Positions 1 to 6,602 of a stretch of 8,595 nucleotides of DNA are shown in pieces (positions within the stretch are counted from its first letter, which is position 1; each line of letters opens with the position of its first letter). The stretch is taken from the NCBI GenBank assembly GCA_003444085.1, contig DLVL01000057.1:15909-24503 (forward strand). The letters run 5' to 3'. A program made the position numbers and the translations under genes. The DNA comes from Kosmotogaceae bacterium. GTDB lineage: Bacteria > Thermotogota > Thermotogae > Petrotogales > Kosmotogaceae. The notes under the pieces are model-generated. The model did no database searches. It saw only the letters and a program-made list of their open reading frames with translations, and was not told the origin of the DNA.

Positions 1-486
1 ATGAGCATGGATGAAATCGATGAATTCATCAAGAAAAACATTGGGAGGAAGATCAAGGTCGTTGGAGCCACAACGGGTACAGATGCGCATACAGTTGGTC
101 TGGATGCGATTCTTAATATGAAAGGTTTCTCAGGGCACTACGGTCTTGAAAGATATGAGATGTTTGAAGTATATAATATGGGGAGTCAAGTACCGAATGA
201 GGAGTTTGTCGCAAGAGGTGTGGAGGAAGACGCTGATGCATTGCTCGTTTCACAGACAGTCACGGCGAAGGATGTCCACATCAAGAACCTGACCGAATTG
301 ATTGAAATCGTCGAAGCGGAAGGCATCAGAGACCGGACAATAATGATCGTTGGTGGTCCGAGGATGACGGGAGAACTGGCAAAGGAACTGGGATTTGATG
401 CCGGTTTTGGCCCTGGCACCTATGCAGAAGACGTTGCTGCATTCATTGCACACAGACTGGTTGATCAGCTGGACCGAGCTCAGTAA
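1..486 (+). CDS. kamE: Lysine 5,6-aminomutase beta subunit, C-terminal part (5'-truncated by window edge)
   Basis: Beta subunit of the adenosylcobalamin- and PLP-dependent D-/L-beta-lysine 5,6-aminomutase, which moves the terminal amino group in anaerobic lysine fermentation; it works with the KamD alpha subunit in the cytoplasm. Visible here is the Rossmann-type B12 domain: DAHTVG at residues 28-33 is the DxHxxG motif whose His30 is the lower cobalt ligand, and Lys41 lies 11 residues later. That is the same spacing as His133 and Lys144 (the PLP Schiff-base lysine) in the characterised enzyme. The offset of 103 residues, plus 161 residues here, gives about 264, the usual full length (about 260). 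The true start is therefore probably upstream of base 1, and the ATG at 1 is likely an internal methionine. VSQTV and GGPR near residues 84 and 118, and the GFGPGTYAEDV segment, are family-typical. Stop TAA at 484-486. The next gene starts 36 nt downstream on the same strand. Confidence 0.93.
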   Translation: MSMDEIDEFIKKNIGRKIKVVGATTGTDAHTVGLDAILNMKGFSGHYGLERYEMFEVYNMGSQVPNEEFVARGVEEDADALLVSQTVTAKDVHIKNLTELIEIVEAEGIRDRTIMIVGGPRMTGELAKELGFDAGFGPGTYAEDVAAFIAHRLVDQLDRAQ

Positions 487-522
487 CGTGCTTGTGGTCG
501 AGACAGGCATTGGAGGACGGAT

Positions 523-1443
523 ATGAAGACCCTTGTAATAGTCAATCCTGTGGCATCAGGTGGTAAGGCAATTACGGACTACGAATCACAAATAGCGCCT
601 ATACTTAAAGAGTCTTTGGCCGGGTTTGATGAGACCTTTACTAAAGGGCCCGGAGATGCCTGGAAAATCGCATCAGAAGCCTCCGGCTATGAGCGGGTGA
701 TAAGTGTTGGTGGCGATGGCACGCTCAATGAAATCGTGAACGGTCTTAGCAAGAGTGGAAAGTCTGTTCCAGTAATAGGGATTATTGGTGTGGGAACGGG
801 TAACGATCTGATGAAGACTCTCAGAACACCAACTAAGTATGAAGAGACAGTCCAGATTGCCGTTGGAGAGAACTACGTACTGTCAGATATTCTGGAAGTC
901 GAGTATTCAGGTTTTGATGGTGTGCGCAAGACCCGATTTGCTGTGAACATCGTTGGGATGGGGCTTGACGCAGCGACAGCCAGGAGGCTTAACAGCTACA
1001 AGAGAAAGAGCAGGGGCAAAGCTGGTTATATACGTGCTTTCTTAGTTGAGTTCATCAAGTCGAGAAAGTTTCAGATGAGTATAGAAAACGACGGGATCAT
1101 CCACAATGGCAAATACTTCATCATTGCTGCTGGAAATGGAGAATACTTTGGCGGCGGAATGCGCGTCTGTCCAGGTGCAGTTATCGATGACGGAGTGATG
1201 AAAGTCGTCGAAATAGGGTGCAGGGGGAAACTGCATCTGCTGATGAACTTCCCCAAGATCTTTTCCGGCACACACCTTGGCGTGTATGGAGTAAACGCAT
1301 ACGATAGCAAGAGCATCTATGTCGAGTCTCCATCACCTGTGCCAATAGAAATGGACGGGGAGGTCGTGGGAACACTGCCCATAAGGATTTCTGTAAGGGA
1401 AAAGCGATTGCGAATAGCTTCGTCAGTTCCCTCTAACTCGTAG
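523..1443 (+). CDS. Diacylglycerol kinase-family lipid kinase (DagK/YegS/BmrU type)
   Basis: 306 residues, the usual length for soluble bacterial lipid kinases that phosphorylate diacylglycerol or a related lipid with ATP at the inner face of the membrane. The N-terminal catalytic domain shows the entry strand with NPVASGGK (8-15), the signature nucleotide-binding loop GGDGTLNE (63-70) and GTGND (91-95), where many relatives have GTAND or GTGND. The C-terminal beta-sandwich ends with the conserved MDGE (277-280), typical of the family. Start ATG at 523 is supported by GGAGG at 512-516. It follows kamE by 36 nt and may be co-transcribed, though there is no functional link to lysine fermentation. 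Its last 21 nt overlap the end of the convergent LiaF-like gene. The precise lipid substrate (diacylglycerol or other) cannot be told from sequence, so no gene symbol is given. Confidence 0.92.
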   Translation: MKTLVIVNPVASGGKAITDYESQIAPILKESLAGFDETFTKGPGDAWKIASEASGYERVISVGGDGTLNEIVNGLSKSGKSVPVIGIIGVGTGNDLMKTLRTPTKYEETVQIAVGENYVLSDILEVEYSGFDGVRKTRFAVNIVGMGLDAATARRLNSYKRKSRGKAGYIRAFLVEFIKSRKFQMSIENDGIIHNGKYFIIAAGNGEYFGGGMRVCPGAVIDDGVMKVVEIGCRGKLHLLMNFPKIFSGTHLGVYGVNAYDSKSIYVESPSPVPIEMDGEVVGTLPIRISVREKRLRIASSVPSNS

Positions 1444-2301
1444 TATACCGCCCTTGATAGTGATCTCTGAGGAGAAGAGTTCTTGCTCGCCCGTGACGAC
1501 TGAATACCTTCTGCCGTCTCTTTCATGGTCACTGACGATAGAGACGCTCCTGATACCAGCCTCAGTGGTTAACGTAGCTCTGACGTTTTCGGGGAAGGAA
1601 AGACTGCCAGCGACAATGCCTGCTTCGATGCTTATCCTGGAGTTCACGCCCACAGGAATGCCTATGTTGAAGTTACATATACCTGACTTCGTAAAGAGCC
1701 TGGATATATCAAGTGTTCCTGGATCAACATCTACTTTGAGTATTGCACCATCGATCCAGATTTCGTAGTTGTAGGAGTCTTCCAGTTTCAAGTCTAACGA
1801 AGCACCTCTTATCCATGCGAAATCCGTATCTGGATAGATGGTGAAGATCACTCTTCCGTCTCTGACTTCTTCCCTGATCCTGATTCGTCCCGAAGAGGGT
1901 GAGTAATCCATCAGGCCAACCACACCGCTTTCAAGAGGAGACGTTGCAGCGCTTACAGAAACATCAGCAACGCTTATCTCGATGCGTAATTCGATTGTCT
2001 CTACTCTCGCAGCTTCCTCAGGAAGTAAGAGTGGGACGTCGCGGACTCTTGCCCCGGGAAACAGATCCGCTGGCCAGAACAGGAGGAACAGGATGAACGC
2101 GAAAACAAGAACTGCATTTATGTACCTGAGCCAACCAAGACCTTTGATTCCTGAAAGAATGGAGATTCCTACAAGGATGAGAACTACGGGCCAGAATCTG
2201 GCCAGATTGGTGAGAAAAACAAGAAACACATCCGCACTCAACACCCCCAGAAGGAGGAATACTCCCAGGAGCAGCACTATCAAACCAAAAACGAGTTTCA
2301 C
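1423..2301 (-). CDS. LiaF-like membrane protein with beta-rich C-terminal domain
   Basis: 292 residues from a GTG start at 2301; an in-frame TGA two codons upstream makes this the first possible start. The Shine-Dalgarno is weak (AAAGAGAG about 10 nt upstream). Hydrophobic segments lie at about residues 4-30, 36-51 and 61-78. FWPVVLILVGISIL (37-50) matches the WPxxLIxxG pattern of the LiaI/LiaF transmembrane region. Residues from about 95 onward are rich in alternating beta-strand sequence with many Gly, Ser and Asp, like the adhesin-type/LiaF C-terminal domain (DUF4097-like). Such proteins are usually membrane-anchored envelope-stress sensors or modulators. It lies 35 nt downstream of the PspC-domain gene, so the two form an operon read leftward. 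The family assignment comes from the transmembrane motif and domain order; the function is inferred. Confidence 0.75.
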   Translation of the reverse strand: MKLVFGLIVLLLGVFLLLGVLSADVFLVFLTNLARFWPVVLILVGISILSGIKGLGWLRYINAVLVFAFILFLLFWPADLFPGARVRDVPLLLPEEAARVETIELRIEISVADVSVSAATSPLESGVVGLMDYSPSSGRIRIREEVRDGRVIFTIYPDTDFAWIRGASLDLKLEDSYNYEIWIDGAILKVDVDPGTLDISRLFTKSGICNFNIGIPVGVNSRISIEAGIVAGSLSFPENVRATLTTEAGIRSVSIVSDHERDGRRYSVVTGEQELFSSEITIKGGILRVRGN

Positions 2302-2336
2302 GTGTCATCAACTCTCTTTGCAGTCATCATTTTTTG

Positions 2337-2765
2337 TCATTTTCGTCCGAGCGAACGGAAAACGAGATATCCTCCACCGGCAATCAGGACAATTCCCACA
2401 AACACTTTCCAGAAGGCTCCACTGAAGATAAAAAACGTGGTGAAAGTGCTCAGCAAGAAGGCAATCCCAAAGAAGATGAGCGCAGCGGCTATAACAACAC
2501 GACTTCTACTGTCAATACGTTCGTCAGATCCAGTTTCTTCTGAGATTGCAGAAGATCTCGTCTCTGACGATGCTTCTTCAACAGGTTCTCGAGGCATTAT
2601 GATCATGGCAATTATATAGAGTATTATGCCGGTGCCTCCAAGAAAGATGAGTAAGACCCACAGGAGTCTCACCAGCACTGGATCGATTTCCAGGTACCTG
2701 GCCAGTCCTCCGCACACACCATCAATGATCTTGTCTTTTCTTGACTTATAGATTCTTTTCTGCAT
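2337..2765 (-). CDS. PspC-domain envelope-stress membrane protein
   Basis: 142 residues. The N-terminal 60 residues are a textbook PspC domain: YKSRKDKIIDGVCGGLARYL (6-25) with the GVCGGLA core, then IDPVLVRLLWVL leading into a membrane segment at about 33-57 ending IMPRE. An acidic, Ser-rich linker (62-88) follows. Two further hydrophobic segments (about 90-107 and 111-136) include FWKVFVGIVLIAGG, which recalls the LiaF-type transmembrane repeat. Start ATG at 2765 is supported by AAGGAG 8 nt upstream on the minus strand. PspC proteins anchor and regulate the phage-shock/envelope-stress response in the inner membrane; the C-terminal extension is common in anaerobes. It is the first gene of a leftward pair with the LiaF-like gene and has a candidate TATAAT promoter at 2816-2811. 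Confidence 0.9.
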   Translation of the reverse strand: MQKRIYKSRKDKIIDGVCGGLARYLEIDPVLVRLLWVLLIFLGGTGIILYIIAMIIMPREPVEEASSETRSSAISEETGSDERIDSRSRVVIAAALIFFGIAFLLSTFTTFFIFSGAFWKVFVGIVLIAGGGYLVFRSLGRK

Positions 2766-2810
2766 AGTTAATGCTCCTTCTCACATGGAATCAATTACGC
2801 TAACAAGGTG

Positions 2811-2838
2811 ATTATACACAAAAATCAGGTTCGAGCAA
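2811..2838 (-). promoter_or_regulatory. Candidate promoter for the PspC/LiaF-like unit
   Basis: On the minus strand TATAAT (plus-strand 2811-2816) is a perfect -10 box. TTGCTC (plus-strand 2833-2838) lies 16 nt upstream as a weak -35. The -10 is about 45 nt before the PspC start. Sequence-based inference only. Confidence 0.45.
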
Positions 2839-2849
2839 TGTTATGATTA

Positions 2850-2874
2850 GCGAAATACCTGTTTGGCGAAATAC
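2850..2874. repeat. Two direct copies of GCGAAATAC in the divergent promoter region
   Basis: GCGAAATAC occurs at 2850-2858 and again at 2866-2874, 16 nt start to start. It lies between the leftward PspC promoter and the rightward membrane-protein gene. It could be a regulator-binding site, or chance in AT-rich DNA. Confidence 0.35.
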
Positions 2875-2890
2875 AGCTACCATATCTGCG

Positions 2891-2899
2891 TGATAGAAT
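2891..2899 (+). promoter_or_regulatory. Candidate extended -10 for the Mpv17-like/threonine aldolase pair
   Basis: TGATAGAAT reads as an extended -10 (TGn-TAGAAT), about 63 nt upstream of the preferred GTG start at 2962. No good -35 is visible, so this is a weak call. Confidence 0.28.
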
Positions 2900-2945
2900 C
2901 AACGACGGCACGACCAGCGAAGGATCGCCTGGTCTGTAAGGGATT

Positions 2946-2952
2946 AAGGGGG
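2946..2952 (+). promoter_or_regulatory. Ribosome binding site that decides the start at 2962
   Basis: AAGGGGG lies 9 nt before GTG 2962 and only 3 nt before GTG 2956. No comparable site precedes the in-frame TTG at 2863. This favours GTG 2962 as the real start of the membrane protein. Confidence 0.6.
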
Positions 2953-2961
2953 AATGTGCTC

Positions 2962-3507
2962 GTGGAATGGTACATTGAACTAGTCGATAAGTATCCGATC
3001 TTATCTGCTGCAATACAATTCGCGGTGCTCGGAACAGCTGGTGAATACATTTCGAAAAAGCTTTCGCGTAGTTTGCCGAGATTTCAGCTGAAGATGCTCC
3101 TCGGCAAAGTGGCCATATGGGCTTTTCTGGGCATTGCGGTCAAATTCGCCTTTGTCGGATTCGAGGGATTTGTGGAGGCCCTCGTGTATCAAGGAATGCT
3201 ACCCAGAATCGTGGTTCAGGACGAACTTGCAAACGCCTTTGCCCGATCTCTTTTCATGAACCTTCAGTTTGGCCCGTTTCTGATTCTGATCCACAGATTC
3301 CTTGATAATCTTGCTTCATGGAAATGGAGCTGGAAGAGAATCGGAAGTGCTCTGATGACACTTCTCTGGTTCTGGGTTCCTGCACATACGGTCACTTTTT
3401 TGCTTCCCCGCTCATACCAGATCGGGCTCGCTGCAGTCTGGTCGTTTGTGCTGGGAATAATTCTGGCCTATTTCGCATCAGGCAAGTCGAAGTCTTATGG
3501 TCAATAG
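2962..3507 (+). CDS. Small multi-pass membrane protein resembling Mpv17/PMP22
   Basis: 181 residues from GTG 2962. The open frame extends upstream to TTG 2863, but those 33 residues look non-conserved and have no ribosome site. Hydrophobic stretches lie at about 13-27, 45-66, 97-112, 128-148 and 153-172. The layout recalls the Mpv17/PMP22 family: an opening W-Y plus L-x-x-YP (residues 3-12), a G-x-x-GE near 24-28 (GD in the family), GP-(8 residues)-LD at 104-115 including RFLD, and a W-x-PA-(n)-F-x-x-P-x-x-Y block at 138-152. Family members are small channel-like membrane proteins, best known from mitochondria and peroxisomes, with few studied bacterial examples. The match is partial and made by eye, so the family is a hypothesis. 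It is 27 nt upstream of threonine aldolase and probably co-transcribed with it. Confidence 0.5.
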   Translation: MEWYIELVDKYPILSAAIQFAVLGTAGEYISKKLSRSLPRFQLKMLLGKVAIWAFLGIAVKFAFVGFEGFVEALVYQGMLPRIVVQDELANAFARSLFMNLQFGPFLILIHRFLDNLASWKWSWKRIGSALMTLLWFWVPAHTVTFLLPRSYQIGLAAVWSFVLGIILAYFASGKSKSYGQ

Positions 3508-3534
3508 TACGTACACAATCAGGATGGTGATCAC

Positions 3535-4572
3535 ATGAAATGGATCGATCTGAGGAGTGACACGGTAACCCAGCCGACCCCTGAAATGAGAAAAGCAATG
3601 AGTGAAGCAGTTGTAGGAGATGATGTCTATTCGGATGATCCTACTGTGAATGAACTGGAACGACTTGCGGCCGAAATGCTCGGCAAGGAAGCGGCCTTGT
3701 TCGTCCCTTCGGGGACTTTTGGAAATCAGCTTGCTCTACTAACGCACACCCTTCGCGGCGACGAAGTGATTGTGCCTTCTTCAAATCACATCTTCGTACA
3801 TGAGGTGGGCGCGGCTTCGGTCATTTCAGGCGTTCAACTCAGAATAATCGAAAGTGATGACGGAATGCCAGCTCTTGAGAGGATCGAAAACGCTATCAGA
3901 GACGACGATCTGCACTCTCCAAGAACATCACTGATCTCTCTGGAGACAGCACACTCGTCCGGGAGGGTACTACCGGTCTCATATCTTGAGTCGGTAAGAG
4001 CACTTGCCGATAGTAATGGTCTTCTGATCCATCTCGATGGAGCAAGGATCTTCAATGCAGCGGTTGCCTTGGGGATTAGTGTGGCGGATATTGCCAGGTC
4101 TGCTGATAGTGTGATGTTTTGCCTTTCAAAAGGACTATCGGCTCCCGTCGGATCCATGCTGGTAGGGGACGAGGAATTTATCAAAAGAGCTCGGAAAGGA
4201 AGAAAACTTATGGGCGGGGCAATGCGACAGGCAGGAGTCATAGCTGCTGCAGGTATCGTTGCATTGAAAACAATGGTCGAAAGATTGGGAGAAGACCATG
4301 AGAATGCAAAGTACTTTGCCTCCGCACTGGATCAGATACCTGAGATCAGTGTGTTCAAGGAAAGACTCGACATTAACATGGTTTTCTTCAGGCTTGAGGA
4401 GATTCCTGGAGATTATGTTGTAGAGCATCTTGAGAGAAACAGAATCAAGATCAATCCACCTGATCGTGGATTATACCGCCTCGTAACCAACAAAGATGTA
4501 AGCAGAGAAGAACTTGAAGCAACCGCCAACATTGTTGAGAATGCTGTCAGATCCTGGAAATCATCTCATTGA
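3535..4572 (+). CDS. ltaE: Low-specificity L-threonine aldolase
   Basis: 345 residues, standard length. A PLP enzyme that cleaves L-threonine/L-allo-threonine to glycine and acetaldehyde in the cytoplasm, normally as a tetramer. Family marks in order: N-terminal DLRSDTVTQPTPEMRKAM (5-22); GDDVYSDDPTVNELE (28-42); SGTFGNQ (59-65), which holds the phosphate; the substrate-site LETAHSSGRVLP (136-147), where many relatives have LENTHN; HLDGAR (166-171) with the PLP-pyridine aspartate; and CLSKGLSAPVGS (196-207) with Lys199 as the Schiff-base lysine, the same number as in the structurally known Thermotoga enzyme. ATG 3535 follows a purine-rich AGGATGGTGAT. Its last 26 nt overlap the convergent HAD gene. 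Related beta-eliminating lyases share the fold, but these motifs make threonine aldolase by far the best call. Confidence 0.95.
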   Translation: MKWIDLRSDTVTQPTPEMRKAMSEAVVGDDVYSDDPTVNELERLAAEMLGKEAALFVPSGTFGNQLALLTHTLRGDEVIVPSSNHIFVHEVGAASVISGVQLRIIESDDGMPALERIENAIRDDDLHSPRTSLISLETAHSSGRVLPVSYLESVRALADSNGLLIHLDGARIFNAAVALGISVADIARSADSVMFCLSKGLSAPVGSMLVGDEEFIKRARKGRKLMGGAMRQAGVIAAAGIVALKTMVERLGEDHENAKYFASALDQIPEISVFKERLDINMVFFRLEEIPGDYVVEHLERNRIKINPPDRGLYRLVTNKDVSREELEATANIVENAVRSWKSSH

Positions 4573-5206
4573 CCTCCGCCAGGCTCATGACCCGCGGTGA
4601 GTGCTCCGGGTGAGCGTCAACCCGATCTATGAGTATCGAGCGTATCCCAAGTTCTCTAGGTCCCAAAAAGTCACATTGGACGGAATCTCCAACAACAATG
4701 ACCTGGTTCTTAGTCATACCTATAGAACTGATTGCCAGGGTGAATATTCCGGGAGATGGCTTGTATGAACGAGCATCTTCGGAGGTGATCAGTGCGTCAT
4801 ACGGAATCTGATTCTTTTCAACAACTGGATAAACAAAGGAATTGTCCGCATTAGTTACTATGCAGATCCTGTAGTCTCTGTGTAATCGGTGCAGCACGTC
4901 AATATCTTCATATGCCTGCATCGCTCTGAAAGACTCGTACATGACTTCCAGAAGTGTCTCCGGGTCTCCTTTCACCACACCCTGTTCAACCATGTCGACG
5001 AATATCCTGGAGTAGTAGTAGCTTTCCGGAGCAAATGACTTGTTGTGATAATCGTTGAAGTGTTTCTCTCTGAGCGTTAAGAATACTTCCTTGAGTTCGT
5101 CTGCTGTCATGCAGGAGTAATTGCTCATCCAGGTACATATCGGAGTGTACAGTTCTTCATTTCTCACAAGGGTACCGAACAGATCGAATATAATCCCATC
5201 AGGCAC
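4547..5206 (-). CDS. HAD-superfamily hydrolase with DLFGT motif I
   Basis: 219 residues from GTG 5206, with GAGG 8 nt upstream. A HAD-fold hydrolase with a helical cap (about 15-100). Motif I is FDLFGTLV with nucleophile Asp8; the second aspartate typical of phosphatases (DxD) is Phe10. Motif II is VTNAD (Thr118), motif III is Lys149 in RSYKPSP, and motif IV is VGDSVQCD with Asp174 and Asp179. The sequence resembles the HAD-IA subgroup that includes haloacid dehalogenases and some phosphatases, where residue 10 is often Phe or Tyr. The substrate is unknown. It converges on threonine aldolase with a 26-nt overlap of the two gene ends. A weak promoter lies upstream (see 5259-5287). Confidence 0.9.
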   Translation of the reverse strand: MPDGIIFDLFGTLVRNEELYTPICTWMSNYSCMTADELKEVFLTLREKHFNDYHNKSFAPESYYYSRIFVDMVEQGVVKGDPETLLEVMYESFRAMQAYEDIDVLHRLHRDYRICIVTNADNSFVYPVVEKNQIPYDALITSEDARSYKPSPGIFTLAISSIGMTKNQVIVVGDSVQCDFLGPRELGIRSILIDRVDAHPEHSPRVMSLAEVNEMISRI

Positions 5207-5258
5207 GTCAAAAACCTCTTCTCTTCTTGTAGTTATTGGTCTGTTAGGGTCATCTTAC

Positions 5259-5287
5259 AATCTACATTAAATACTGTATGAAATCAA
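5259..5287 (-). promoter_or_regulatory. Candidate promoter for the HAD gene
   Basis: Minus strand: TTGATT (plus-strand 5282-5287) and TAGATT (5259-5264) with a 17-nt spacer. The -35 lies inside the palindrome at 5279-5294, so any protein bound there could affect both divergent genes. Confidence 0.33.
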
Positions 5288-5307
5288 GATTTCAGATATC
5301 CTGAAAT
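5279..5307. promoter_or_regulatory. Overlapping inverted repeats upstream of ATP-grasp copy 1 (candidate operator)
   Basis: TGAAATC-AA-GATTTCA (5279-5294) is a perfect 7-bp inverted repeat. It overlaps a second one, ATTTCAG-ATATC-CTGAAAT (5289-5307), so three alternating TGAAAT half-sites occur in 29 bp. The array ends 23 nt before the TATAAT at 5331, that is at the -35 region. A similar TGAAAT-N4-GTTTCA site precedes copy 2. Confidence 0.5.
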
Positions 5308-5330
5308 GTGAAGATTCCATAGTTTTGCTC

Positions 5331-5336
5331 TATAAT
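5331..5336 (+). promoter_or_regulatory. -10 box (TATAAT) for ATP-grasp copy 1
   Basis: Perfect TATAAT, 45 nt before the ATG at 5382. No good -35 at 16-18 nt (GTGAAG at 17). That suggests dependence on an activator or on the palindromes just upstream. Confidence 0.5.
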
Positions 5337-5366
5337 CGATGTGGTTTGTGTTCTTCATTACTTCTT

Positions 5367-5381
5367 AGGGGGCTGAGGGTG
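5367..5381 (+). promoter_or_regulatory. Ribosome binding site of ATP-grasp copy 1
   Basis: AGGGGG (5367-5372) lies 9 nt before ATG 5382, followed by GAGGGTG touching the start. The same GGGGGCTGAGG block precedes copy 2. It supports ATG 5382 over the upstream in-frame start at 5325. Confidence 0.7.
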
Positions 5382-6602
5382 ATGTCCAGAGTCCTGGTAA
5401 CCACTGCCAGAATGTGGTACTCGTTGAATACGATCAGAATTCTTGCAAAACATGGTCATCAGGTATATGCAGTTGATAGCACCAGGAACAGCGGTGGGCT
5501 GTACAGTAAGTATGTGAAAGAAAGGTTTCTCAGTCCACCTCTAACCAGCAAGCCACGTGAGTATATTGACTTCATCGTCGATCTGGTTGGGAGTCGCGGA
5601 ATAGAGGTGATACTGCCGACATTTGAAGAAGTCTTTGTTCTTTCTTACTACAGGCATATGCTTCCTGAAAAGGTAAAAATCTTACTGGCGCCTTATCCTG
5701 TGCTTGCCATGCTTCATGATAAGTATCATATGGTCAGGTACGCGGAGAAAATCGGGATTCCTACACCAAAGACAGCCCTCCTGAAAGATTTCGATGCAAA
5801 CGAGTGGGAGTTCCCACTTGTAATCAAACCTCGTAGATCAAGGGCAGCAGTAGGAGTAAAGTCCTTTACCAGCATCAGTGACCTTCAGCAAGTCTATCCA
5901 ACAGTGAATGCCGAGGAATACCTCGTGCAGGAAAAACTGCCTGCTGTTCAATATTGCACTCTGGGATTGGCATTTGATGGAGAGTTGAGAGGCAATACAA
6001 TCTATAAGAATATAAGGGAATTCCCTGAGGGTGGAGGAATTGGCACAAACAGACAGACTGTGGAAGTTGCAGAGATTAGCGATTACGTGAAGAAGATCGT
6101 TAAGAGTCTCGATTATACGGGATTCATTGGGGCTGATTTTCTGTTCGATCAGAAAACGGGGAAATACAACCTTGTTGATGTGAACCCTAGAATGAACCCG
6201 GGGCTCTTTCTGAGTCATACTTCGGGGGTAGACCTTCCCGGGATGTACATGCAGCTTCTGCATAATCCCGAAAAAGTGTTCCAGAGATTTGCAGCAGCCG
6301 GAAATGTTTCTTATACTATCTTCCTTGAAATAGGATGGTTCTTCTCCGCACTGTTCAAGAGGAGATTCAGAAAGCTACTGGAGGTACTCAGAAGAAGCTC
6401 CAAACAAAAGGAAGACGTTTGGGACTGGCACGACGTGAAACCGTTCTTTGTTGTCTTCTGGAAGATGCTCCTTTCAGCAATGGTAGGACCGTTCTTCGGT
6501 GGAGAACAGGAATTTCTTCTTTCCGGTTGCAGTTTTGACGACAGCCTCTTCGAAAAACCCAGGGAATTGATTGAACTGGAAAGGGAGAATATTGCTGTAT
6601 AA
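5382..6602 (+). CDS. ATP-grasp ligase-like protein, tandem copy 1
   Basis: 406 residues from ATG 5382, chosen by the ribosome site and by exact alignment with copy 2. Residues 1-100 form a Rossmann-like pre-ATP-grasp domain opening RVLVTTARMWYSLNTIRILA, then VILPTFEEVF (76-85). The ATP-grasp fold spans about 105-310: LHDKYHM-x-RYAEKIGIPTPKT (111-131) is typical of carboxylate-amine ligases, Lys149 in VIKPRR is the ATP-phosphate lysine position, GADF includes Asp251, and VDVNPR (265-270) is the metal-binding strand with Asn268 and Arg270. The C-terminal ~95 residues are unusual: hydrophobic SYTIFLEIGWFFSALF (310-325) and KPFFVVFWKMLLSAMVGPFF (353-372) flank a basic stretch, suggesting membrane contact. 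Enzymes of this fold join a carboxylate to an amine or thiol via an acyl-phosphate; the substrate is not recognisable. It is 68% identical to copy 2 (hand count), with 65 of the first 67 residues identical. Confidence 0.85.
   Translation: MSRVLVTTARMWYSLNTIRILAKHGHQVYAVDSTRNSGGLYSKYVKERFLSPPLTSKPREYIDFIVDLVGSRGIEVILPTFEEVFVLSYYRHMLPEKVKILLAPYPVLAMLHDKYHMVRYAEKIGIPTPKTALLKDFDANEWEFPLVIKPRRSRAAVGVKSFTSISDLQQVYPTVNAEEYLVQEKLPAVQYCTLGLAFDGELRGNTIYKNIREFPEGGGIGTNRQTVEVAEISDYVKKIVKSLDYTGFIGADFLFDQKTGKYNLVDVNPRMNPGLFLSHTSGVDLPGMYMQLLHNPEKVFQRFAAAGNVSYTIFLEIGWFFSALFKRRFRKLLEVLRRSSKQKEDVWDWHDVKPFFVVFWKMLLSAMVGPFFGGEQEFLLSGCSFDDSLFEKPRELIELERENIAV

Noticed and set aside
1..3. ATG at base 1 as the true kamE start
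   Set aside because: His30 and Lys41 match the family positions 133 and 144, so about 103 residues are missing and the gene most likely begins before the window.
2863..2961. N-terminal extension of the Mpv17-like protein from TTG 2863
   Set aside because: No ribosome site at 2863. GTG 2962 has AAGGGGG at good spacing, and the extension looks like untranslated leader.
5325..5381. Upstream start for ATP-grasp copy 1 (and 7063 for copy 2)
   Set aside because: The upstream residues do not align between the copies, overlap the -10 box in copy 1, and lack ribosome sites. Alignment begins exactly at ATG 5382/7093.
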